Positions 34,860 to 42,421 of a stretch of 64,000 bases of DNA are shown in pieces. Each line of letters starts with the position of its first letter. Positions within the stretch are counted from its first letter, which is position 1. The translations under genes were made by a program, and so were the position numbers. The DNA lies in assembly GCF_900156505.1 (NCBI RefSeq), contig NZ_FTPR01000001.1, positions 1,488,001 through 1,552,000 of the forward strand, read 5' to 3'. The stretch comes from Yoonia rosea (GTDB lineage: Bacteria; Pseudomonadota; Alphaproteobacteria; Rhodobacterales; Rhodobacteraceae). Under the pieces are notes generated by a model. It was not told the DNA's origin. It ran no database searches and saw only the letters and a list, made by a program, of their open reading frames with translations.

Positions 34860-35006
34860 ATGTCACTGTTTGCCAATATCACCTTTTTTGAAGTTTCCAT
34901 GGCACTTGTCTTTGTGGGTATCGCAGAGCGACTGTTGCTGGGTTACGCCCCCGCCGAAATGGTTGGCGCAAAAGGCTGGCTTATCCGCGGTGACATCGAA
35001 GAATAA
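34860..35006 (+). CDS. small hydrophobic protein, 48 aa (unrecognised)
   Basis: ATG at 34860 preceded by GAGGAG at ten bases, a strong ribosome-binding site. The product begins MSLFANITFFEVSMALVFVG, has one hydrophobic helix (~8-28) and ends in a charged tail (GWLIRGDIEE). Short single-span membrane proteins of this kind often regulate partners, but I recognise no family. It lies directly before a candidate structured RNA (35008-35188). Being short, it could be spurious; the Shine-Dalgarno and the clean stop support it. Confidence 0.55.
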   Translation: MSLFANITFFEVSMALVFVGIAERLLLGYAPAEMVGAKGWLIRGDIEE

Positions 35007-35007
35007 G

Positions 35008-35188
35008 CTGTTCGAGGGGCTTGCCCTTCGTCACACACAACCCTACCTGTTGGGCGACGGGTTCTGCGCCTCTCGTATACCATAGGTACAAATCCAGTGG
35101 CCTTAAGCAAATCCGAGGGAGCTGGCTCTGTTCTGACCCTGGTCTGATTACCTGGCGCCCACCTGTACATACAGGTCCTCGGGATTAG
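35008..35188 (+). ncRNA. candidate structured RNA, possibly 6S RNA (ssrS-like)
   Basis: No ORF fits this ~180-nt stretch, yet it folds. The 5' TTCGAGG (35011-35017) pairs with 3' CCTCGGGA (35177-35184); next GGGGC pairs with GCGCCC; a perfect hairpin ACCTGTA-CA-TACAGGT (35161-35176) sits on the 3' side; the middle contains GGCCTTAAGC, like GCCTTAA in E. coli 6S RNA. Length and the end-to-end closing stem resemble 6S RNA, which mimics an open promoter and binds sigma-70 RNA polymerase. It is not next to zapA, the usual neighbour, so identity is uncertain. Strand could also be questioned. Confidence 0.45.
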
Positions 35189-35234
35189 TTACCTCTACGG
35201 TTGCCGTGGTTCCCGTCACTTCCCACAAAATGCG

Positions 35235-35543
35235 CTACCTACCGCGTGATGCGCGCGCTTCAACGCGGATCGGGATGAGCGGGCCCCGATGGTCATCATC
35301 GTCGTTGTCATCCGCTTGGCTCATGACCACGATTGCAAACTGAACGCTGCCAAAGACCGTTCCGTTGAAAAACCACAGCAGAAACACCGCCAGATAGCCC
35401 TCATCTGAGCCAGCAATCAGGCTGCCAAGAGCCGCCACGTCATGCCAGAGGATCAGAGCGACAAAGACCGCTGACAGCACAAAGCCGATAGCGCAGTGGC
35501 GCAGATAAAGACGCATCAGATCCGGTTCATTCTCGGGGCGCAT
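35235..35543 (-). CDS. hypothetical small membrane protein
   Basis: 102 residues with two hydrophobic segments ('IGFVLSAVFVALILW' and 'YLAVFLLWFFNGTVFGSVQFAIVVM') separated by a short loop, then an acidic Asp-rich patch (DDNDDDD) and a basic C-terminus (RVEARASRGR). AGGAGG lies eight bases before the ATG. No family recognised. It is 50 bp downstream of nusB on the same strand and could be the last gene of the riboflavin/nusB operon. Confidence 0.75.
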   Translation of the reverse strand: MRPENEPDLMRLYLRHCAIGFVLSAVFVALILWHDVAALGSLIAGSDEGYLAVFLLWFFNGTVFGSVQFAIVVMSQADDNDDDDHRGPLIPIRVEARASRGR

Positions 35544-35592
35544 GTGCGGTCCTCCTGAACATCAGGATAGACCTAACCTCGGCTAAGGCAAA

Positions 35593-36072
35593 TCACGATG
35601 ATGATCCGAATGCCTCCGGCTGGGCTTCGCGGGCCATATGATCGAGCACGGCATTCACGAACTTTGGTTCTTTGCCATCTGCCGAAAACGCCTCAGCCAC
35701 GCCAACGAACTCGCTGATCACGACTTTTGGTGGTGTCTGCCCCAACATCATTTCCGCACCGGCCGCACGGAAGAGCGCGCGCCATGTGGGGTCAATGCGC
35801 GCAATCGGCCATTTCGCCACCAATGCGCGGTCGGTCATCTGGTCGATCGCGGCCTGATCATCAACGGCCTTTTCCATCAACCCGCGGAATGTATCCACGT
35901 GGCCCTCGGCCATCTCGCCGTCCTCATAAACAGCGCCAAGGCGATGATCCTCGAACTCGCGCGTGACCTGATCGACGGTCTGACCACTGGCCTCCATCTG
36001 GAACAGGGCCTGCACCGCATAAAGCCGTGCGGCGGATTTCATTTTGCGGAGCTGGTTGTTCGAAAGGGTCAT
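35593..36072 (-). CDS. nusB: transcription antitermination factor NusB
   Basis: 159 residues, all helical. NusB with S10 (NusE) binds boxA RNA and supports rRNA antitermination. Visible family motifs: 'ARLYAVQALFQMEASG', 'LVAKWPIARIDPTWRALFRAAGAEMM' (parts) and 'VVISEFVGVAEAFSADGKEPKFVNAVLD' (parts). The ATG overlaps the ribH stop by 4 bp. The rib genes and nusB commonly form one operon in alphaproteobacteria. Confidence 0.95.
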   Translation of the reverse strand: MTLSNNQLRKMKSAARLYAVQALFQMEASGQTVDQVTREFEDHRLGAVYEDGEMAEGHVDTFRGLMEKAVDDQAAIDQMTDRALVAKWPIARIDPTWRALFRAAGAEMMLGQTPPKVVISEFVGVAEAFSADGKEPKFVNAVLDHMAREAQPEAFGSSS

Positions 36073-36608
36073 ATGGTGGTCTTGCTATCCGTATCGCCGG
36101 CCATCAGGATGTCGCGGGTGAACCCCACGCCCTTGTCGGCCTTGCCCCACTTACGGGCCAGCGCAATCAGGTGCAAGGCCGCAGCAGCCGCCCCGCCGCC
36201 TTTGTTCATTTCAGCAGGATCAGCACGCACTTCGGCCTGCGCGCGGTTTTCGACCGTCAGGATACCGTTGCCGATGCACAAACCCTGCAAGCCCAAAAGC
36301 TGAATCGCGCGGCTGCTGTCATTGCACACGGTGTCATAATGCGTTGTCTCACCTCGGATCACACAGCCCAGCGCGACATAACCGTCAAAGTTGCTCATCC
36401 GCTCGGCAATGCCGATGGCGGTGGGGATTTCCAACGCACCGGGCACCTCGACAATATCCCATGTCGCACCCGCTTTCTCGATTTCAGCCTTGGCACCCGC
36501 AATCTGGTTATCAGAGATGTCCTTGTAATAGGGCGACGCCACGATCAGAATTTTCACGGGTTTGTCGAATTCCGGTAGCGGCATAATGTAGTGGGAAGGT
36601 CCGGCCAT
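36069..36608 (-). CDS. ribH: 6,7-dimethyl-8-ribityllumazine synthase
   Basis: 179 residues. RibH condenses 3,4-dihydroxy-2-butanone 4-phosphate with the ribitylaminopyrimidine to form lumazine. Motifs: 'ASPYYKDISDNQIAGA', 'VEVPGALEIPTAI', 'YVALGCVIRGETTHYDTV' with the catalytic His, and 'NGILTVENRAQAEVRA'. Its start overlaps the ribBX stop by one base (TAATG) and its stop overlaps nusB by 4 bp. It likely forms pentamers or icosahedral assemblies. Confidence 0.96.
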   Translation of the reverse strand: MAGPSHYIMPLPEFDKPVKILIVASPYYKDISDNQIAGAKAEIEKAGATWDIVEVPGALEIPTAIGIAERMSNFDGYVALGCVIRGETTHYDTVCNDSSRAIQLLGLQGLCIGNGILTVENRAQAEVRADPAEMNKGGGAAAAALHLIALARKWGKADKGVGFTRDILMAGDTDSKTTI

Positions 36609-37738
36609 TATCCGATCTCCGAAATTTTACGTGTGCCGACAATTTCCAACCCGTAGGCGTCTAGCCCCACCACCTTGGGTTTGGGTGAATTGGTCAGCAA
36701 TTCGATCTCATGCAAGCCCAGCGAGCTAAGGATTTGCGCACCAAGCCCGTACTGGCGCAGCGTTTGTGGCGACACTTCTTCGCCCGCTTCCAGTTTCATA
36801 TGCACATCGCGCAGCAGAACCAGCACACCGCGCCCTTCTTCGGCAATCAGTGACATCGCGTCGCCGAACTCATTGCGCCGTCCCTTGGGGCCTGCGCCCA
36901 CAACATCCAGCAATGGGTCCATGGCATGCATCCGCACAAGCACAGGCTCTGGCGTCGTTATATCGCCTTTGATCAGGGCGATATGTTCCGCCCCTTGGGT
37001 TTCATCGGTGTAGATGCGCAATTCCCACTCACCGCCGAACTCAGACTGGATCGTGCTCGTTTCACGCACACGCACCAGATTGTCGTGGCGGCGGCGATAT
37101 GCGATCAGATCGCTGATCGTCCCGATTTTCAGGTTATGCAGCTGCGCAAAGGCAATGAGATCAGGCAGGCGCGCCATCTCACCATCTTCCTTCATGATCT
37201 CGCAGATCACACCAGAGGGGTTCAGCCCTGCAAGGCGGCTGATATCCACGGCGGCCTCGGTATGGCCTGCACGCACCAGAACGCCGCCGTCGCGCGCACG
37301 CAGCGGAAAGACGTGGCCGGGCGTTGCGATATCAGCGGCCCCTTTTGACGCGTCAATCGCGGTGGCCACGGTGCGCGCGCGGTCATGGGCGGAAATACCG
37401 GTGCTGACACCCTCACGGGCCTCGATGCTGACGGTAAAGGCAGTTTCATGGCGCGACGAATTCTGCGATGCCATCAAGGGCAGGCCCAGCGCATCAATGC
37501 GTGCGCCCGGCAAGGTGAGGCAGATCAAACCGCGCCCGTGCTTGGCCATAAAGTTGATCGCATCCGGCGTCGCCATCTGCGCAGGGATCACCAGATCGCC
37601 TTCGTTTTCGCGGTCCTCATGGTCCACAAGAATGAACATCTTGCCGTTGCGCGCATCTTCAATGATGTCTTCGATCTTGCTGATGGCGTCGGACCAATCC
37701 CGTTCAACGGGGCCGGGTGTTTCAAATTGCTGGGTCAT
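36608..37738 (-). CDS. ribB: 3,4-dihydroxy-2-butanone 4-phosphate synthase with degenerate GTP-cyclohydrolase-II domain (RibBX type)
   Basis: 376 residues. The N-terminal ~210 residues are an intact RibB domain: 'LVDHEDRENEGDLVIPA', 'RHETAFTVSIEAREGV' and 'LRARDGGVLVRAGHTEA' supply the metal and substrate ligands. The C-terminal ~165 residues align with RibA, but the zinc cysteines (normally SEC...CDC) are replaced: after 'VLVRMH' comes 'AMDPLLDVVGAGPKGRRNE', and RQEGRNIGL is absent. The domain therefore cannot be an active GTP cyclohydrolase II, as in the described RibBX proteins. A separate RibA must exist elsewhere. Start ATG 37738 has GGAG upstream. Confidence 0.93.
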   Translation of the reverse strand: MTQQFETPGPVERDWSDAISKIEDIIEDARNGKMFILVDHEDRENEGDLVIPAQMATPDAINFMAKHGRGLICLTLPGARIDALGLPLMASQNSSRHETAFTVSIEAREGVSTGISAHDRARTVATAIDASKGAADIATPGHVFPLRARDGGVLVRAGHTEAAVDISRLAGLNPSGVICEIMKEDGEMARLPDLIAFAQLHNLKIGTISDLIAYRRRHDNLVRVRETSTIQSEFGGEWELRIYTDETQGAEHIALIKGDITTPEPVLVRMHAMDPLLDVVGAGPKGRRNEFGDAMSLIAEEGRGVLVLLRDVHMKLEAGEEVSPQTLRQYGLGAQILSSLGLHEIELLTNSPKPKVVGLDAYGLEIVGTRKISEIG

Positions 37739-37816
37739 ATCTGTCTCCGCAGGCGTCTTGCCTGAGGCAGATAGCCCAGAGGCAGCGCTTTGGAAAGCGT
37801 CTATGGGTGCGTTAAC

Positions 37817-37842
37817 GTAAGGTGGATCAAGATCCACCTTAC
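37817..37842. repeat. dispersed palindrome, copy 3
   Basis: Arms GTAAGGTGGATC and GATCCACCTTAC with AA spacer: the same 12-2-12 geometry as copy 1 (2904-2929). The last bases overlap the stop codon of the gene at 37839-38396. Confidence 0.85.
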
Positions 37843-38396
37843 CCGCAAAAGAACTGCTCCGCCCGCAAATAGCCTGCAGTCCGCGCAGCCTCGGCCCATT
37901 CGCGCTCGAACGCGGTGTCACCGACGATCACAAAACGGTCCGCAGGATGCCCCTCAGCCGTGATCATTGCGCGCATCCGGTCACGCATCACAGCCCAGCT
38001 GTCACTGTATGCCGGTGCCGCATGGGCACCGGAAAGGCCGGCCAAGGCCCCGAGGTGTCTGGGCGTGACAGGTTTATGCGCAACGCCCTTGCACACCGTG
38101 CGCACCAAGCCTGCCAGCTTATCAGCGCGATCCACCGGAAGCGGCTGCCCTTCGCGCAAAACCCGCAAGGCATTGTTCGAAAATAGAAAGCCGATCAGAT
38201 CATGGCCGGTGCTGGCGCGGATGCCTGCATAGGTCTTATAAGGCAAACCCAACTCGGCTGCGCGGCGCACGCGCAGGCGCACCACTTCAATCGGGAGGGT
38301 GGGCATCAGGTCTTTGCGCGCCCGCGTCCACACATGGGTCCGCCAGCTTTTGCCGGGCTCATCAACCCGACCCGAATTATGACCGATGCCTGCCAT
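37839..38396 (-). CDS. hypothetical protein between ribE and ribBX ('GIGHNSG' N-terminus)
   Basis: 185 residues. Opens MAGIGHNSG, an N-terminal motif I recall at the start of various alphaproteobacterial and phage proteins. Then 'LMPTLPIEVVRLRVRRAAELGLPYKTYAGIRASTGHDLIGFLFSNNAL' features (parts), arginine-rich and helical, and a later 'RFVIVGDTAFEREWAEAARTAGY'. No enzyme motif recognised. The ATG overlaps the ribE stop (ATGA) and sits inside the riboflavin operon, so it is co-expressed with ribE and ribBX. The conserved position suggests a flavin-related or regulatory job, but that is inference. Confidence 0.8.
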   Translation of the reverse strand: MAGIGHNSGRVDEPGKSWRTHVWTRARKDLMPTLPIEVVRLRVRRAAELGLPYKTYAGIRASTGHDLIGFLFSNNALRVLREGQPLPVDRADKLAGLVRTVCKGVAHKPVTPRHLGALAGLSGAHAAPAYSDSWAVMRDRMRAMITAEGHPADRFVIVGDTAFEREWAEAARTAGYLRAEQFFCG

Positions 38397-38992
38397 CACG
38401 CGTATTCCTGCAACCGCGCCACATAACGGGCCATTGTATCAATTTCGAGATTGATCCGGTCGCCAACCTTGGTGTCACCCCAAGTGGTGGCAACCTTGGT
38501 GTGCGGGATAAAGTTGATGCCAAAATCTGCGCCATCTACTTCATTCACCGTCAGCGATGTGCCATCCAGCGCCACCGAGCCTTTCGGCGCAATAAACCGC
38601 GCCAGATCCTGCGGCGCACGGAAGGTGACCCGCGTGCTGTCGCCTTCATCTCGCATCGCAATCACCTCGGCGACACCGTCCACATGCCCCGACACGATAT
38701 GCCCGCCAAGCTCATCGCCGACCTTCAGGGCCCGCTCAAGGTTCAGGCGCGTCCCGACAGACCAACCGTCGACATTGGTCGCCCCCACAGTTTCGGCGGA
38801 GATCTCGACATCGAACCAGTTCTGCGGCGTGCGACCCAGCGCAATGACCGTCAGGCAAACCCCGTTGCAGGCGATTGACGCACCGATATCAATACCAGCC
38901 ACGTCATAACCTGTCCCGATCCGCGCCCGCAGGTCGCCGCGCTGTTCAAGCGCGAGCACTGTGCCGATATCTGTAACAATTCCTGTGAACAT
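38396..38992 (-). CDS. ribE: riboflavin synthase
   Basis: 198 residues, two lumazine-binding repeats. N-terminal 'MFTGIVTDIGTV' is diagnostic; 'ACNGVCLTV' carries the catalytic Cys region of repeat 1, and 'VALDGTSLTVNEVDG' of repeat 2. Dismutates two 6,7-dimethyl-8-ribityllumazine molecules to riboflavin. First gene of the left half of the split riboflavin cluster; the kpsS gene is divergent upstream. No FMN riboswitch was seen in the 128-bp spacer. Confidence 0.96.
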   Translation of the reverse strand: MFTGIVTDIGTVLALEQRGDLRARIGTGYDVAGIDIGASIACNGVCLTVIALGRTPQNWFDVEISAETVGATNVDGWSVGTRLNLERALKVGDELGGHIVSGHVDGVAEVIAMRDEGDSTRVTFRAPQDLARFIAPKGSVALDGTSLTVNEVDGADFGINFIPHTKVATTWGDTKVGDRINLEIDTMARYVARLQEYA

Positions 38993-39120
38993 TGCTGCGC
39001 GTCCCCTCTTTGCTCTGCCCTGACCTAGCGTTTCAGGGTCGCCACGGCAAGCCGGACGCTTGCCAGCGATGCCTTATCAGGTCAGTAAGAAACACAGGAT
39101 ATCTTTCATTCAACGTCGTT

Positions 39121-40416
39121 ATGCCAAATCAAAAGTCTTTTCTTTTTCTGCAGGGCCCACATGGCCCGTTCTTCCGCCAGTTGGGCCGGATGCTGCGCCG
39201 TGCCGGTGCCAATGTCTGGCGAGTCGGATTTAACGCAGGGGATGCGGCCTTTTGGGGCCGTGCACCGGGTTACATCCCGTTTCAGCAAGACCTTGGCACA
39301 TGGCCCGCAACACTGGCCACGATCCTGCAAGACCACGCCATTACCGATATCGTGCTTTACGGTGACACCCGCCCCACCCACGCAGAGGCGGTGCGACAGG
39401 CCAAAGCCCTGGGCCTGCGTGTGCATGTTTTCGAGGAGGGCTATCTGCGCCCCTATTGGGTGACCTATGAACGTGGCGGCAGCAACGGTCACTCCCGTCT
39501 GATGGATATCTCCGTGGATGAAATGCGCGACAGGCTCGCGCAATCGGATGTCGACCTGCCTACCCCGCCTGCGCATTGGGGCGATATGCGGCAACATATC
39601 TTCTACGGCGCGCTCTATCATTGGTTCGTGATGTTCCGGAATCACCGCTACCCGGGGTTCAAGCCGCACCGCGCCCTGCCTGTCCACCGCGAGGCATTGC
39701 TTTATACAAAGCGCCTTCTGCTCATGCCCTTCCTGCGGCTGCACAGGCGTTGGGCCACAAGACTTATCAAGGCTGGCGGCTATCCCTACCATATCGCTTT
39801 GCTGCAACTGGAGCACGACGCGAGCTTTCAGGCCCATTCCCCATTTGCGACCATGCAGGACTTTATCGCCGAGGTGATTGCGGGCTTTGCCAAAGGCGCG
39901 CCTGCGCATCACCATCTGGTATTCAAAGCGCATCCTTTGGAAAGCGGGCAATCCCCCTTGCGGCGCATGATCCACACACTGGCAAAAGACCACGGTATCT
40001 ATGCGCGGACGCATTACCTGCGCGGTGGTAAACTGGCGCAAATCCTTGGTGATGCCCGTTCTGCCGTGACCGTGAATTCCACCGCAGGACAGCAAGCACT
40101 CTGGCGCGGCATACCGCTGAAGGCCTTTGGCACAGCCGTTTACAGCAAGCCCGAATTCGTCTCGGACCTTCTATTGCCTGCGTTCTTTGCAGCCCCTGAA
40201 CGCCCCGACGCCAAAGCCTACCGCACCTATCGCCAGTTCCTGCTTGAAACCAGCCAGGTTCCCGGTGGCTTCTATTCCGCCTCAGGCCGCCAGCAACTCT
40301 TGCGTCACCTTGTCGATATGATGCTGCAGGACGCCGATCCTTACGATGCCCTGTTGCCCAGACAATCGCAGGCAAGCCCGCCTTTGCGCGTTGTACAGCG
40401 CGGACCGCTGCAATAG
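39121..40416 (+). CDS. kpsS: capsule polysaccharide biosynthesis protein KpsS-like
   Basis: 431 residues. KpsS is a beta-Kdo transferase that, with KpsC, builds the poly-Kdo linker on phosphatidylglycerol for group-2-type capsules. Visible: 'FLFLQGPHGPFFRQLGRML' at the N-terminus, 'VFEEGYLRPYWVTYE', 'HHLVFKAHPLESGQ' and 'AVTVNSTAGQQALWRG', the last two like the Kdo-site motifs of this family. The ATG at 39121 is chosen; an in-frame extension to 38992 would overlap ribE. kpsC follows after 10 bp. Likely cytosolic face of the inner membrane. No other kps gene is in the window. Confidence 0.93.
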   Translation: MPNQKSFLFLQGPHGPFFRQLGRMLRRAGANVWRVGFNAGDAAFWGRAPGYIPFQQDLGTWPATLATILQDHAITDIVLYGDTRPTHAEAVRQAKALGLRVHVFEEGYLRPYWVTYERGGSNGHSRLMDISVDEMRDRLAQSDVDLPTPPAHWGDMRQHIFYGALYHWFVMFRNHRYPGFKPHRALPVHREALLYTKRLLLMPFLRLHRRWATRLIKAGGYPYHIALLQLEHDASFQAHSPFATMQDFIAEVIAGFAKGAPAHHHLVFKAHPLESGQSPLRRMIHTLAKDHGIYARTHYLRGGKLAQILGDARSAVTVNSTAGQQALWRGIPLKAFGTAVYSKPEFVSDLLLPAFFAAPERPDAKAYRTYRQFLLETSQVPGGFYSASGRQQLLRHLVDMMLQDADPYDALLPRQSQASPPLRVVQRGPLQ

Positions 40417-40426
40417 TTTGCCGCCA

Positions 40427-42421
40427 ATGACACAGGAAAAACGCCAGAACCTCTACGTCTACAATGGCGGTTTCCTGACCAAAGGACGGGTCAGGCGGAT
40501 TGTGGAACTGGCCGGATATGACATCAAGATCGGCGCACCGGGTGACGGGGATCTTGTTGGCGTCTGGGGACACAGCCCGACAGCCCCGCGCGGTGAGGCG
40601 GTGGCCGCAAAGCGCAATGCACCAATCCTGCGCGTCGAAGACAGTTTTCTGCGCTCTGTGGGGCTGGGACGCGACGGCGCGCCACCCATTGGCCTGAATA
40701 TTGACCGGCGTGGCGTGCATTTCGATCCTGCAACTGAATCTGATCTGGAACTCATCCTTGCCGAAGAGCCTTTGGACGATACCGCCCTGCTGAACCGCGC
40801 GCGCGCCGGGATCGAAATGCTGAAGTCGGGACATCTGTCAAAGTACAATGCCTTTGATCCTGCGTTGCCCGTTCCTGAGCCGGGCTATGTTCTGGTGATC
40901 GACCAAAGCCGCAAAGACGCCTCGGTCACAGCATCAGGCGCGGACAGCAATACTTTCCGCGAGATGCTGTTCTACGCGCAAACCGAATTTCCCAACGCCC
41001 AGATCCTGATCAAGTCACATCCGGAAACCGCGGCAGGGCACCGCAAGGGGTATTTCACCAAGAAAGACACAAACGCGCGCATTGCGCTTGCTGATGACAA
41101 CCTGTCGCCTTGGGCGCTGTTGGAAGGGGCGATTGCCGTCTACACGGTCAGCTCGCAACTTGGCTTTGAAGCCATCCTTGCAGGGCACAAACCTGTCGTC
41201 TTCGGCCAACCGTTCTATATGGGCTGGGGGCTTACAGATGATCGCAAACCGCTGCAGCGCCGCCAACGCAACCTGACCCGCGCACAGCTTTTTGCAGCGG
41301 CCATGATCCTCTATCCCACGTGGTACGATCCGTTCCATGACCGGTTGTGCAGTTTTGAAGAGGCCGCAGCGACTCTGACTGCCGCGGCACAGGCATGGCG
41401 CGACGATTATCAGGGCTGGGTTGCCGCCGACATGCGGCTGTGGAAACGCAAGACCCTGCAGGATTTCTTCGGGCGGCCCAAGCCTGTGACGTTCCTGCGC
41501 GGCCCCAAGGCCAGCCATAACGCCCACGCCAAGAACCGACGTCTGATGCGTTGGGCCAGCACCGGCGCACAGGACGCGGTGTTGCTCGAGGACGGCTTTC
41601 TGCGCTCCCGCGGGCTTGGTGCCGATCTGATCGCGCCGCTTAGCCTCGTTCTGGATGATCAGGGCATCTATTACGACGCCACGCGGCCTAGCCGGTTGGA
41701 AACACTGCTCAACGCCGCGGCAGATCTGAGCGAACACGAACGCGCACGGGCGGCAGCATTGATCGAACGGATCACCGAGGCGCGGTTGTCAAAATACAAC
41801 CTCACCGCCAAGCCGCTGCCCGATCTGCCCAAAGGCCGCCGCATCCTTGTGCCCGGTCAGGTGGAAGATGACGCGTCCGTCATCCATGGCAGCAGTGAGG
41901 TGAACACCAATCTGGCCCTGCTTGAGATCGTGCGCAAAGCAAATCCCGCCGCCGTGATCCTGTATAAACCTCACCCTGATGTCGAAGCAGGCCTGCGCCC
42001 CGGTGCGGTCGCCCATGCGGCGGAGCTGGCTGATGTCGTGCTGACGGGCACCGATCCCATCGACGCGATCGACGCGGTGGATGAGGTTTGGACCATGACC
42101 TCTCTCTTGGGTTTTGAGGCACTTTTGCGCGGCAAGAAAGTCACCTGTCTGGGCACGCCCTTCTATGCTGGCTGGGGCCTGACCGATGACCGCGCCATGC
42201 CCGAGCCGCGCCGTCAGGCGCGGTTGGATCTCGCGGCTTTGGTGCATGGCACACTGATCACCTATCCGCGCTACCGCGATCCCGTCACGGGTTTGCCCTG
42301 CCCTGTCGAGGTGATCGTCGATCGTATTGAAAACAATGACTTGCCGAAGCACAGCATCTTCAACCGCAGCCTGGCAAAACTTCAAGGTATGTTTGCCAGC
42401 TACGCGTTTTTGTGGCGCTAG
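40427..42421 (+). CDS. kpsC: capsule polysaccharide biosynthesis protein KpsC-like
   Basis: 664 residues made of two homologous halves. Each has 'FLRS.GLG' (FLRSVGLGRDGAPP; FLRSRGLGADLIAP), 'KSGHLSKYN/EARLSKYN', a HP motif (KSHPET; KPHPDVEAG) and 'LGFEA.L.G....GQPFY.GWGLTDD' in similar form. This duplication is the hallmark of KpsC, whose N- and C-terminal domains add Kdo residues by different linkages. Forms a two-gene unit with kpsS. It converges with ribD: stop codons overlap at CTAG (42418-42421). Inserted between ribD and ribE on the opposite strand. Confidence 0.94.
   Translation: MTQEKRQNLYVYNGGFLTKGRVRRIVELAGYDIKIGAPGDGDLVGVWGHSPTAPRGEAVAAKRNAPILRVEDSFLRSVGLGRDGAPPIGLNIDRRGVHFDPATESDLELILAEEPLDDTALLNRARAGIEMLKSGHLSKYNAFDPALPVPEPGYVLVIDQSRKDASVTASGADSNTFREMLFYAQTEFPNAQILIKSHPETAAGHRKGYFTKKDTNARIALADDNLSPWALLEGAIAVYTVSSQLGFEAILAGHKPVVFGQPFYMGWGLTDDRKPLQRRQRNLTRAQLFAAAMILYPTWYDPFHDRLCSFEEAAATLTAAAQAWRDDYQGWVAADMRLWKRKTLQDFFGRPKPVTFLRGPKASHNAHAKNRRLMRWASTGAQDAVLLEDGFLRSRGLGADLIAPLSLVLDDQGIYYDATRPSRLETLLNAAADLSEHERARAAALIERITEARLSKYNLTAKPLPDLPKGRRILVPGQVEDDASVIHGSSEVNTNLALLEIVRKANPAAVILYKPHPDVEAGLRPGAVAHAAELADVVLTGTDPIDAIDAVDEVWTMTSLLGFEALLRGKKVTCLGTPFYAGWGLTDDRAMPEPRRQARLDLAALVHGTLITYPRYRDPVTGLPCPVEVIVDRIENNDLPKHSIFNRSLAKLQGMFASYAFLWR

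Noticed and set aside
34765..35170. Frames on both strands across the candidate RNA
   Set aside because: No ribosome-binding site, no recognisable protein pattern, and the plus-strand frame conflicts with the better supported 48-codon frame.
35008..35188. SRP RNA or tmRNA identity for the structured region
   Set aside because: Lacks the SRP GGAAG/AGCAG core and any tmRNA tag frame or T-arm/acceptor sequence.
38993..39120. FMN riboswitch expected before riboflavin genes
   Set aside because: No RFN-type conserved segments found here or before ribD or ribBX.
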